From contig JAVYIG010000609.1 of assembly GCA_035222895.1 (NCBI GenBank), positions 62,001 through 126,000 on the forward strand: DNA of 64,000 nucleotides. The letters run 5' to 3'. Shown here piece by piece: positions 1-11,150 of the stretch. Below the pieces are notes generated by a model that was not told the DNA's origin, made no database searches, and saw nothing but the letters and a program-made list of their open reading frames with translations. This stretch comes from Strongylocentrotus droebachiensis. Taxonomy: Eukaryota > Echinodermata > Echinoidea > Camarodonta > Strongylocentrotidae. The translations under genes were made by a program, and so were the position numbers. The first letter of the stretch is position 1; each line of letters begins with the position of its first letter.

Positions 1-304
1 TTTGCAATATTTTACTTGTTGATCTTGTTATAGATTAAAAAGCAAGTAGTTAAACAAACTCACAATCAAAAGAAACAATATAACTGATTCTATTTAGTTT
101 TCTGATCTCAGATAAGGATTAAAATAATAGCTTAAGGAGGACAAGACATCCTTATATCCATTCATTCGATGCAACCATGGATTTGATTATACATGTATAA
201 TTATAATCTTTTATCACTGTTCATTCATTGTGATTTTCACCAATATATATCCTTCGGGTGATCGTGAGAGGGCGGCAAACCTCTTCCCGTTGTCATCCAT
301 CAGT

Positions 305-3300
305 TTAACTCACTGGAATAATGAACGAAAGAAAAAAAAAGAACGATTACAAATTATTTAAAAAAACGAATAGTAGGTGGCTATATGTACTTGTATTTCG
401 GGGTGGAGGTTATTCAGGGTAGGAATGAAAAGTTTGTAACTAAAAGTAGTTTAAAAAAATGTATATATCACAAGAAAATCTTAATTAAAAAAATCAGAAT
501 ATCATTACAATCACCAACTTACTTTTGCACAGCTTGTCAGAACATCCGCCACGGTAGCCCCAAGGGCAATCGCTACAAGACGTCCCTTCTTCGTGTGGTC
601 GTTCTCCTCTGTAGTTACCTCTAAAATAGCATAGTAGAAGAAGCAGAGATATGGATATTTACTGTGTACAAATTCCGTTATTTTTTCATTTGATTATTTT
701 GCGTTGTTATCGAATTGTGCAACCATGGTAACTTTTGAATCATCATATAGGGACAGAGTAGTATAAAATATTAATTTCTTTGAGGGGGATGTTTATCTCT
801 ATTACCCGAGGAGTACCAAGGAGTGGATGGGTTTTTAAATAATATATATTATGTAATATTATAGTATTAATGACTGCTTTGAGAGAAATAGTTGTTTTTA
901 TACGCTCAAGGGAAGGTTAGAATTGTGCTATTGCCCGAGGCGTGCCGAGGGCAATAGCCCAATTGTAACCTTCCCGAGAGCGTATAAAAACAACTATTTC
1001 TCGAATATTAAAGCAGTCATTAATACTTTTATATGCCAAAAACAAAAGAGTCAACTAATGACACCACCTTGGACAATTTTGGGGGTGGGCCGGCCCTGTG
1101 GGGAATAGAGAGAAGAACCTGCGCTTTCATATGACACCTCACTTATTGAGTATCACCTTCAGGATCACAACAGATAAAGGTTTGAATCTCGAATTGAAAG
1201 AAAAAAACTTGACTTTTTTTTGCATGGTCGCGCAATGCACGTAGACTGCATAGAGACTGCATTGCGTGTAGTCTCTATGGGAAGAATATAGCACACAACA
1301 TCGGGTGCGCGATCAGACACCCTGACTATTATAAGTATTAGATCTATTTTCGTCTACGTCTATATGCTGGTACTCCATTTTCAGCAACTAAACGAACATG
1401 TTTATGGATAATTTCACGTACCCTTTTTGTTGTTCTTGCTGTCAGCGAGTCTTGCATTTGATAAGTTGAAATCTTGGGACAGTTTCTTTATCCATTTTTG
1501 TCTTGTTTGGAATTGTCTTGTCTTGTATGAAAATACCGACCAATTCTTCGCACACGTACGGTATCCTCGATCGCTCAAACCATTTGTTAACATGTAAACC
1601 TATGGGTAACCATGGAGACTGAACTATTTTCCCGGTAACCATGGTTACTGGGATTTTAGAACTATTTTTTTGGACTATTCCTGTAAAATTCCAAACCCAT
1701 GTAATAGTTCCAAAAAAATAGTTCTAAAATCCCAGTTACCATGGTAACCGGGAAAATAGTTCTAAAAAATATTTCTAAAATCCCAGTAACCATGGTTACC
1801 CATAGGTTTACATGTTAAAAAATGGTTTGAGCGATCGCGGATACCGTACGTGTGCGAAGAATTGGTCGGCATTTTTAGTACGGCAATATATCTCGATTCA
1901 AACAAGGCAAAAATGGCTGTAGAAACTCTCCCAAGATTTCAACTTCTGGATGAGGATCAAATGCGAGACATGCTGACAGCAAGAACACCAAAAAGGGTAC
2001 GTGAAATCTTCCATAATTGTTTTTCAGTAGGCCTAGATCTAGATTCTAGTACGCGACAACCAGATGCTGGTGATTGTAGTGATTTGTACGTCACACGGAC
2101 AGATGCAGATCCTTCCCGTAGAGATTACACACATCCCTATGCATTTCCATTGGCCATTGCGCACTCGATCATGCTAGATTGGTCGATGTTTTAATTACCA
2201 GAGATTCAAACTAATATTGCTCGTGATCCTGAAGGTGATTCTCAATAAGTGAGGTGTCATATGAAAGCGCAGGTTTTTCTCCATATTCCCCACAGGGCCG
2301 GCCCACTCCTAAAATTGTAAAAATATCTTGCTTAGACTAGAATCTAGATCTAGTCTACTCTCAAAGAAACACTCATAAAAAACATCCGTGCAGATAAACA
2401 AGAGAAAGGCCAAGGTGGTGTCATAATTTTATTTCTCTCAAAGCAGTCATGAATACTATACTATATCATACCCAGGGCCATAGTGGCAGACCAGATGATC
2501 ATACTTTCCACATTTATTCCAGCCGCATCCAATGAATTGAGTTTCTGCCCATGCGACCTAAAATAGAGATATAGGATGGGGAGGCAAACAGAGAGGGAGA
2601 GAAAAGAAGATAAGGGAAGAGAAGAGAAGAGAGAGTGGTAGAGAGTGATAAAAAGAGAGGGTAACAAAGAGAGTGTGGGTAAGGAATAAATGGATGGGAG
2701 AGGGAGAGAGGGGGGGTAGAGAGACAATGGCAGAATGGGAGAGACAAAAATGAAATTTGAATAATATTAAAGTGAAGCTACTATACAATATAACTCACTT
2801 ACGCATGATACATACTACATTATACCATATATACCGGTATAACAACCCTGAAATTCTTCCTAGTGTGCTACGACCATAGAGATAAGTTAGTAATATATCT
2901 CTATGGCTACGACTCATCTACAATAAAAATTAAGACATGGGATGGCAGAGTTAAAGGAAATGAAGTCTAACTGCAAATCAATCTTTACAAAACAACAAAG
3001 GAAGTTCCAACAATATCAATCAACCCTCATCATGTCCAAATCGATAACACGATGCTATTTATGAGATTTGTTTCTAACTTCTTATGATAACATCCTCTGG
3101 TGGATCGGGTGGGGGTTGTAGAGACCACCCCCCCCCCCCCCCATGTTGATGAAATAACATAACAAACGTGCAATTTTAGGGTTTGAAGAAAATCTGCGTC
3201 CTTTTTATTTCAAAAACTTAGGAAGCTGTTGATTTCAACCCAACTCTGTATCCATTGTACACGATAGGAGATATAACTGTACCATATCAAACTGAAGTCA

Positions 3301-4574
3301 ATTCCATGTTTCTTTCTTATTCCACATGTATTTGTTATTATAAATCCTTTTTAGTGTTGTAACAATGGAAATTAAATAAAAAATGTTATTCCATTCTGAT
3401 GTTGTTAGAACACATAACTAATATATCAAATCTCGAACGTTTGCCGGGTGAATGGAGAGAGCCGTTGGAATTATTGCGGTAAAGAAAAGGTTAACCGAAA
3501 TCATTAATCACAAACAACGACAAAATTCCAGAAAGGGCATTTAGCCCCCCCCCCCCCCCCCCCCGGGTATGCTAATTAGGCATTTGTACGTTTCATACCT
3601 GAGTATAATGACCACAAGATTCGCCTGTCTTACATGTGTCCCTGTTGTAATTGTAATACTCCTTCTCTTCGTTCCACGAATCTACGTAGTGGTACATGGT
3701 ATAGCCGTACCCCTTGGCCAGGTTCTGGCCAACCCACTCCCATTGGTCTGTCTCACGATCTTCACTTGGGTTGTGGTCCCAGATGCAGGTGTTGGCCCAG
3801 TCCTGAGCATCCTTGGCTATTTCGTCGTTCCATTGCTGATTGATTAGAAAGTATTATCAACATACCAAAAAGACGTTAAAAATAAAAGACGGGAGTTGCT
3901 GCTACCTCGTTTGGCGTTCAACAATCAGGGGATAGGGGCAACGTCGATCTGGCGCTGCTTAGTGGCTGCCGGGCTCACGATCAATTGGGCAAAAAGAATT
4001 TCCATTTTCTGTTTAATAAAATTTGGAGTGGACTTTAAATGATTATTATTATTATTATTATCAATTTGGGGCGACTTATGCCAATTGTGAATTCTTTTGA
4101 GACACATTGTAGATATAGAAAATGGTGAGCCTTGCCATTCACCATAGGGGTGGTAGGTCTATGCATTGTCCAACCAGATGGAACTTGACCCTGCACAAGT
4201 GAAAGATATATGACATGCAATAAAGGATAGACAATACACAGCAACATGGACAATAATTAAACTTAGAATAGGTCATCAGTTAAAACGAGAACAAACTTTG
4301 GGTGTGAACTAGTCCTACGTGGTTAAAAGCTGGTAGGCATTCAACTTACAAGTACGACCATGTTGGATGCAGAAGGAGACACATCACCGCGATGCATGTT
4401 GTGTCGGGCCAGGAGGTTTGATTTCTCTGCCTCTGTAAGTCCCTGCACGGACACATCCCTCTTGGAACGACCCTCGGTGGGTGCAAACAATACCCCAGCC
4501 AGCATACCCTTCGGCTCCTGGGCTAGGCCCAGAGAGACTACGGCTAGAAGCAGGAGACATGATGCACGAATCAT
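305..4574 (-). CDS. Secreted CAP-domain (SCP/CRISP-like) protein, copy 1
   Basis: This is a multi-exon gene for a secreted CAP superfamily protein. Exon 1 (4574-4350, 75 codons, phase 0) gives a signal peptide (MIRASCLLLLAVVSLGLA), a short pro-segment ending in RSKR that looks like a furin site, and the CAP start HNMHRGDVSP..NM. Its donor is CTT/GTAAGT. Exon 2 (3835-3599, 79 codons) carries the CAP core: WNDEIA, CIWDHNP, WEWVGQNLAKG and the CAP1 signature start CGHYTQ. It is flanked by AG and GT. A later exon (620-523, 98 nt) encodes GNYRGERPHEEG and the Cys-rich tail CSDCPWGYRGGC. The last exon (312-305) adds Met-Ser-stop. The exon joining HYTQ to GNY, which should hold W..T...GC, was not identified with confidence; 2461-2550 holds a W-S-A-T-M segment that fits the motif but not the phase. 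CAP proteins are secreted and act in defence, venom or matrix biology; the role here is unknown. Confidence 0.85.
864..1026. repeat. Hairpin MITE sharing the outer terminus
   Basis: The stretch is an almost perfect palindrome centred near 945. The arms read GTATTAATGACTGCTTT, then TTGTTTTTATACGCTC, then GCTATTGCCC, each with its inverse on the other side. Its left end is the left end of the larger fold-back element, so the terminal repeat occurs three times (864, 1026, 2456). Confidence 0.75.
1810..2195 (+). pseudogene. Protein-like fragment inside fold-back arm
   Basis: An open stretch (start near 1850) reads CEELVGIF, MAVETLPRFQLLDEDQ and LTARTPKRVREI. The opposite arm encodes a diverged version in the minus direction at about 1345-1640, whose C-terminal part continues as IIHKHVRLVAENG. 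Keeping the same peptide in both arms suggests a captured or transposon-derived coding fragment. The PRFQLL..DQ..D.L pattern is faintly like the start of Crypton/ZMYM-type proteins. That likeness is weak and no function is assigned. Confidence 0.3.
2461..2550 (-). other. Segment conserved with CAP copy 2 intron; possible CAP exon 3 piece
   Basis: Read on the minus strand, this stretch matches 32945-33045 on the plus strand, in the corresponding intron of CAP copy 2. Both copies stay open in one frame, share SLDAAG and IIWSATM, and end in Gly-Met-Ile-stop or at a GG/GTATGA donor. W-S-A-T-M-x-x-G resembles the CAP motif W..T...GC that follows HYTQ. However, no AG acceptor gives the phase 0 that exon 2 requires, so exon status is doubtful. 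It could also be a remnant of another element. Confidence 0.35.
2575..2750 (+). repeat. GA-rich (purine) simple sequence
   Basis: This is low-complexity GAGA/GGAGAG sequence in the intron between CAP copy 1 exon 2 and the terminal exons. Apparent minus-strand ORFs rich in Ser, Leu and Pro across it are composition artefacts. Confidence 0.8.
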
Positions 4575-5377
4575 CTTGAGACATTGAGTGAGTGCGTGTG
4601 CGGGTGTGTGTGCTGGTACGACACCTTCTCTTGAATGAGATAACTCACGAACTATCCATCGAATTTTTCATTTCTGTTGTTATAGTATGATCTGATGATA
4701 GCATCATTTTATTTTGTTTCGTGATCATTTTTCTTTATCTACTTGCGAATTTTGTTGACACAATGTAGATCTGATAACGTTAGAAAATGGTGGGTTGAAG
4801 ACAGATGGACGGGCTTGTAATAAATATGCAATATGATAATATAATAATGTAAAGATACGTGCAGTAGCATTAGGTTGCTTCACGAGCGCTTTTAAAAAGG
4901 AAATGGAGGGGTGTGACCCTCCTCCACAATTCTAAATTAAAAAAAAACGAGCACGCACAAACAAACAACAACAGACAAGGTAAGCCTTATTTACACAAAA
5001 GAAGGAAAGAGGAGACCATGAGACAGACCATGAAAGTAATAGATGACACAATGACATGATTTCTCAGACTGTCAAATATTGTAAACGTGGATGGCAGAAA
5101 AGTACGGTAGGTGATGATCATGATGATGATAACGTCATGATAGTGAAAAAATGATATAATAATGATAAAAATAATTATAAGAAGAAGAATCATAATACGA
5201 AAAGCGAGTTCTTGTACGACGCTCATTTCTGTTATACACGACACCATTTCCCCTCCAATACCCTTGTCGATGACTTTAAGATTTTAGGAATCATTGTCAT
5301 TTGCTCCCATTGAACACCCTTTAATATCAAGTGCTAGCAACACCCCAAGTAAACTATGATTTTCTGATGGCGTTATC

Positions 5378-8148
5378 CAGGCGCGGATCCAGGATTTCTT
5401 AGGGGGGGGGCCCAAATTTGAAATTATGCGAGCCAAATATTGGTACGTAATGGTGACCAACAGTGACGTAATGCGGGGGGGGGGGTCGGTGCAGGGAGGG
5501 GCGAGCTTCCCCCTCCCTCCTCCGCGAAACGCGGAAGCTTTGATTATTAGAAAAAGAAGACGGTTCGTTGTACCGTTCTCGAAAATAATTCTCGTCTGAA
5601 TTTAGTTTTTCCCTTCTGGCGCGAAGCGCGGACAATTTTAGGATTTCTTGAATTATTAGAGAAAGAAAACGATTCGTTGTAGAGTTCTCGACTCTAAAGT
5701 CTCGTGTGAATTCATGTTCCCCCCCCCTACCGCGCGAAGCGCGGAAGCTTTTAAGTTTCCTTAAATCATTAGAGAAAAAAGACGATTCGTTGTACCGTTT
5801 TCGAAAATAATCCTCGTCTGAATTTAGATTCTCCCCCCTCCTGCGCGAAGCGCGGACGCTTTTACGTTTCATTAAATCATTAGAGAAACAAAACGATTCG
5901 TTTTACAGTTCTCGAAAATAATTCTCGTATGAATTAAGTTTTTCCCCTCTCGTGCGAAGCGCGAAATTTTTTAGGATTTATTCAATTATTAGAGAAAGAA
6001 GACGATTCGTTGTAGAGTTCTCGACTCTAAATTCTCGTCTGAATTCAGGTTCTCCCCCCCCCTACCGCGCAAAGCGCGGAAGCTTTTAAGTTTCCTTAAA
6101 TCATTAGAGAAAAAAGACGATTCGTTTTACCGTTTTCGAAAATAATCCTCGTCTGAATTTAGATTCTCCCCCCTCCTTTTTACGTTTCATTAAATCATTA
6201 GATAAAAACAAAACGATTCGTTGTACAGTTCTTGACTCTTAATCCTCGTCTGAATTCAGTTTACCCCTTCCGCACGAAGCGTAGAAGCTTTTACGATTCA
6301 TTAAATCATTAGAGAAAGAAGACGATTCGTTGTACCGTTCTCGACTCTTAATCCTTGTCTAGATTCAGTTCCCCCTCCCCCCCCCCCCTCTCCCCCTCCT
6401 GCGCGAAGCGCGGAAGCTTTGACGTTTCATTAAACTATACAAAAAAGAAGGCAATTCGTTGTACCGTTCTCGAATCTTAATCCTCGTCTGAATTCAGTTC
6501 CCCTCCCCCCCTCCTCGCGAAGCGCGGAAGCTTTTATTAAGTTTCATAAGTTTATGAGAGACAGAAGACGTTTGGCTGAACAGTTCTCGACTCTGAATCC
6601 TCGTCTGAATTCAGGATCCCCCCCCTCCCGCGCGAAGCGCGGAAGCTTTTAAGTTTCCTTAAATCATTAGAAAAAAAAGACGATTCGTTGTACCGTTTTC
6701 GAAAATAATCCTCGTCTGAATTTAGATTCCCCCCCTCCTTTTTACGTTTCATTAAATCATTAGAGAAACAAAACGATTCGTTGAACAGTTCTCGACTCTT
6801 AATCCTCGTCTGAATTCAGTTTACCCCTTCCGCACGAAGCGTAGAAGCTTTTACGATTCATTAAATCATTAGAGAAAGAAGACGATTCGTTGTACCGTTC
6901 TCGACTCTTAATCCTTGTCTAGATTCAGTTCCCCCTCCCCCCCTCTCCCCCTCCTGCGCGAAGCGCGGAAGCTTTGACGTTTCATTAAACTATACAAAAA
7001 AGAAGGCGATTCGTTGTACCGTTCTCGAATCTTAATCTTCGTCTGAATTCAGTTCCCCTCCCCCCCTCCATCCCGCGCAAAGCGCGGTAGCTTATACGAT
7101 TCATTAAATCATAAAAGATTGGTATTACCGTTCTCGCCTCTGAATCCTTGTCTGAATTCAGGTTCCCCCTCCCGCGCAAAGCGCGGAAGCTTCACATTTC
7201 ATAAGATTATGAGAGAAAGAAGACGATTCGCTGTACCGTTCTCGATTGTTAATCCTTGTCTGGGGCGGCGGCGAAGCCGGCCCCGGAAGCTCAGAGGTTT
7301 TAGGCGTTTAATTAAGGTCATATGAGCATATTTTTTTTTGTATACCTTATTATTTCGTGACACTGGCAGGTAACTATTTGGCGTTGGGTCCAGGGGGTGG
7401 AGCCCCCCAAAATCAGGGGTTTTAGGCATTAAATTACCGTCAGATGAGCATCTAAGGGCCCGCCATAGGGCCCTAGGTAGGATCTAGGGGGCAGAGCCCA
7501 CGGAAGCTTAGGGTTTTTAGGCATTTAATCACGGTCAGATGAGCATATTTTGATGCCTCATTATTTGTTAACACTGGCAGTTAACTATTCTTTCTGTCTT
7601 GCTCTCATTCTATTTTATTTCTATTTAATATACTTTTTCAAAAAAAAGTGGGGGGGGGGGGGGAGGGAGCTCGAGGCTCCCGATCCCCGCCGTACCTTGG
7701 GCCCTGACATGTAGGAATCTCAAGAATCATATTTCTTGCCTGGCTGCAAATTTAGGAATTTGTCATTTTCCAACAAACGTATAATTTACTAAAAAGTGAA
7801 GAAAAATCTCGGAAATGATGTCATTTCAGCATTATTTGTAATCCACCGTTGTGGAATTAGAAATAAACCACGTTTGAATTTGATTTCCACTAAGCCCCCC
7901 CCCCCTATCAGTACGCCAGTATCTCATCAACAGGGTCAACAGCCTGGGAGGCAAGGCCCTTTCGGGCCCCCCCCCGATCTCCTTCTTTCCCCTTTTCTTT
8001 TCTTCTTCCTCTTCTTTCTTTCCCATTCTCTCCTCTTTTCCTTTCCCTTCTTTTCCTTTCTTCTCTCTTTTTTTTTTTTTTTTTTTTTTTTGCGGGGGGG
8101 GGGGGGGGCCAAGGCCCGCTCGGCCCCCCCCCCCTGGATCCGCGCCTG
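5378..8148. mobile_element. Non-autonomous hAT-type element with internal minisatellite
   Basis: The ends are inverted repeats CAGGCGCGGATCCAGG and CCTGGATCCGCGCCTG. They are flanked by a perfect 8-bp target duplication GCGTTATC (5370-5377 and 8149-8156), as hAT transposition makes. No transposase is visible. The interior is a long tandem array (about 5500-7280), then a G/C-run and polypyrimidine segment ending at the right terminus. It lies upstream of CAP copy 1 and splits DNA whose parts resemble the upstream flank of CAP copy 3. Perfect target duplication suggests a fairly recent insertion. Confidence 0.88.
5500..7280. repeat. Tandem array of a ~110-bp unit (GCGCGAAGCGCGG core)
   Basis: About 15 imperfect units of roughly 100-120 bp. 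Each holds a palindromic GCGCGAAGCGCGGAAGCTT core, then CATTAAATCATTAGAGAAA, then GACGATTCGTTGTACCG, then TCTCGACTCTTAATCC, then GTCTGAATTCAGTT and a C-run. The same unit recurs inside the elements at 21390-22164 and 39105-40872. Open frames across the array reflect the repeat period, not a protein gene. Confidence 0.85.
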
Positions 8149-8696
8149 GCGTTATCATTTTCAGAGAGTCAGTGTTTGCATTTTTACAAACATTGAACCT
8201 ACGTAAGAAATGTCAACGTCAGCAATAAATGCTGTTATTGTTTTGAGGGACCTGACCTCTACAAGCTAAGCATTAATGAGGTCTCCTCGTCTTTTCTTCT
8301 TTTTTATCTCACTTAAATGCATTATATGAACTTGATCCTCATAACTGTTCCTTTTATATACTCTACATGTTATAGATTTGTTAAATCGTATTACATTAAT
8401 GTTGGAAGAAAGACAAACAAACTTGAACTTGAACTTGAACTTGAACTGTACCACAAGACCAAGAGATGGTTTTAAACGATCCACTGAAACTATGAAATTA
8501 TGAAAATGGAAACCGTTGAAACCTGTGCATTAACAAATCACAGTTCTAACCCTTCCAGGGGTTGGAAAGTATTGGAAAGTACCTTGAATAAATCATAATT
8601 AATTTCCATTTTATATGAGCATCAAACTAGGCATTGAACCAACTATACACATGGAATAATAGCCATCTGCCACTTTAGTAGAACTAACTAAAGCGT
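8149..8696 (+). other. Intergenic stretch upstream of CAP copy 1
   Basis: No gene was recognised. 8165-8235 resembles 46125-46200 (share ACATAGAACCTAC-like and GTCAGCAATAAAT), linking the upstream flanks of CAP copies 1 and 3. A short TTGAAC hexamer microsatellite lies near 8420-8447. Confidence 0.6.
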
Positions 8697-9529
8697 TGGT
8701 CACATCCCACCGTGCGTGTTTTTAGTCCTTACGGTTTTTGGGGAGGCCACGACCGCCACGTTTTTCTGAAAACGTAGGGAGGGATTGGCAAAGGCAGGGA
8801 GGGAGTACCGGCAACGCGCGTCACACGCACGGTGTAAGTACGTGGCCCGCACGCCACGCCCGGCCGTGATCGGTTGCGTGCATCGTACGTTGCGCACGTG
8901 GTAAGTGCGTTGTACGTGCTTACAACGTACGGTCTCCGTGCGGTTGCCACGTTATCGTACGGAGGCCGTACTTACAAGTGCTGCTCACGTACGGTGTCCT
9001 TACTCACTCGCATGTTGTAAGTGCGTGCACGTGCGATGAACTCGGTGTTTATATAGGACGACATTCCGATGTTCTCCAGAAGTCCCAGCTGTTGCTGCCT
9101 CAAGATGCCGCCCATTCCACCGAAGAGACTATATACTGCATAAATCAGTGCGAACAACGTGCGTTGTAAGTGCTTACTCGGTACGGTCCACGTGAGTTCT
9201 TCGTGCTCATTGGATAGCTGAACTCGGGAAGTGGCGAGTAAGCACGGACCACGCACTTATCACGTGCGCCTTTAAAAGACGCACGGAGTCAGTGCGTTGG
9301 GCGCTCGTTGGCAGTACCGGGCACGCACGTCACACGCACTAGGGTGAATCGGTAGCCCGAACGCAGCCCGAACGCAGCTAAAGTTCCTCGTGCACTAAAA
9401 GTGCTACGGTGTGTCTGCGTGCTCCCAAATCCGTACGGAGGCGGTACTCATCACGTACGGATACCCACATTTTGCCCACGTTTTTGCACGTAGACAGCAC
9501 GCACTTGCAAGTACGGCGGGATGTGACCA
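8697..9529. mobile_element. GC-rich MITE with TGGTCACATCCC termini
   Basis: The terminal inverted repeats are TGGTCACATCCCACCGT on the left and ACGGCGGGATGTGACCA on the right. The interior is full of degenerate short words built on CGTACGG, CGCAC and GTAAGTGCGT, on both strands. It has no convincing ORF. Composition differs sharply from the AT-rich flanks. No clear target duplication was found. It resembles in style the TTAA-flanked element at 27557-28187, whose ends also contain GGTCACA. Confidence 0.65.
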
Positions 9530-9639
9530 CCGCATTACTCACATTCTTTGATTGCCTAACAAGGCAACTTGCCCAACGTCCATCACTGTTTATGATTGAT
9601 GAGCTCATGGACGTGAAACATAAAACATAAACAAAATCT

Positions 9640-10454
9640 TCTATGTGGGCATGCCTTCAACCATAATGCATGGCCCTACAGAGTAATTTTTCCTTTTGGG
9701 GACTGGGGGAAAATGCAATGAATTATTGAAAATTTATTGCATTTTCTTTGTTTTTTTTGTTTTTGTGGGGGCGTCGACGTACCATAGCGCCCGCTGCGTA
9801 CAGTCATGATTCATTGGCTAAGCAATTACCTCGTTACTGTGAGCCCCCAGGATCAACACCGTGTCGATGTGCTATATAAGTGCCCTTTTTTGAGGCATTA
9901 ATCCCCATTACTGTTAGTTATGACTTAAGGACGTATGTCCCCTAGTTGATTAGCATAGTAGCACATACATGCTTTAGCAGTCACGCAAAACAAACACTCC
10001 CCAATCGTCATTCAATACAATCTGAGAATGTATACTATTATCTAGATTTATTAGGAATAAATCATTGTCAAAATCATTCAATAAATTGAGGTAAAAATAA
10101 TTATTCAACCATTATGACCAACAGTGTACATATTGACTAAATGCAATCATTGTAAATATAAAACGGTGATAACAATATATCATGCTATGATTATACAGTA
10201 CGTATCAAACAAAATTAAACGCAACTTTGGTAATTAAATATTCTTTACCTGTGTTACCTTAAAACTGTATACCATCATAAAGAGTGATTTTACTTCTTTA
10301 AAATGAAACCCTGTTTATAATTTGTCTCATATCCATGACCGAGTGCCAGGGTCTATATTATCACTCTTTTATGTTTACAATGATCCCTCTACCTGTCGTC
10401 AACCCACAGTTTTCAAACAACATTATCAGATCTATATTGTGACAACAAAATGAT
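9640..10454 (+). other. Unassigned stretch with dispersed repeat
   Basis: No gene was recognised. 10175-10360 resembles 43305-43460 (share ATTATACAGTACGTA, GCAACTTTGGTAA and TGCCAGGGTCT), so it is a dispersed repeat also present beside the Penelope-like element. Confidence 0.5.
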
Positions 10455-10580
10455 TTTCTTTCTCCACTTACGTTCCGTCAGAAAGTTAATTTATATTCTA
10501 TATCTACCTTAATACAAAATAAATGACAGTTTGAAACAGGATATTGGTGAACAGATTGGTACGGAGCAGTACTGGCTCTT
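10455..10580 (-). repeat. DIRS-associated repeat C, copy 2
   Basis: Direct copy of 12767-12893, taken as the far end of the element. The similarity stops abruptly at both sides. Confidence 0.8.
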
Positions 10581-11150
10581 CTTTATTTTTGTTTACACTT
10601 CTTCTTTTTACAAATTCTTCTTTCAATTTGATTGATAATAACACGACGTGTAATGTAGACAGTAAACATGACACACGTTTGAATATGTACTTTTAAGTGA
10701 CATTCTTTATAAAAAAACAAAACAGGTAGGCTGTATTTAGGCGCCTACAGAAAGCATTACATGCGCACGAAATATATACATCAATTTTGTTAGGTTGGAA
10801 GCTAATCGTGCGATTTATCTATATTTATTTATTTATTTATTTATTTATCCAGTGCCTAGCTAGTGTTGGACACTAGTTTACGGAGGCCACGAACAACCCC
10901 CAATATATTTGTTATTTTTTGGAGGAAACGTGGTTGCGACCAAGGGAACTGAACGAGGGCGCACTCCCTGTTCCTTGTTTAAAAAAAAAAAAAACAGTAA
11001 TATGGTAACATTTATGAAAAGTCGTGCACCTACAAGTATTTTGGATAAGAGTTTTGTAGGTGTCATGTAAACATACATGTAAAATAGTGAAATTGTTGGC
11101 AGTATACTACAAATATAATTGCTAGATAGTCAAATATGAACGATAGTGAT

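Larger units (their letters stand above)
864..2456. mobile_element. Fold-back element with long inverted arms, TA-flanked
   Basis: The outer ends are inverted copies of GTATTAATGACTGCTTT and are flanked by TA. Inside, 1075-1180 is the inverted partner of 2225-2315 (share CTTTCATATGACACCTCA and GGGCCGGCCC). Also, 1340-1680 is the inverted partner of 1700-2020. Both inner arms carry a protein-like stretch (GIPYVCEELVGIF-like, then RFQL, then LTARTxKRVREI) in outward frames. The element lies in the intron before the terminal exons of CAP copy 1. The homologous intron of copy 2 lacks it, so it is an insertion. No transposase was recognised. The DNA-transposon superfamily is uncertain; TA flanks suggest Tc1/mariner-type. 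Confidence 0.7.

Noticed and set aside
5399-7329. Several ORFs over the tandem array at 5.4-7.3 kb
   Set aside because: They follow the 110-bp repeat period, differ in frame between units and have no protein family likeness.
7832-8158. Lys/Glu-rich minus-strand ORF at the right end of the hAT-type element
   Set aside because: Purine-rich strand of a pyrimidine tract; no real coding signal.
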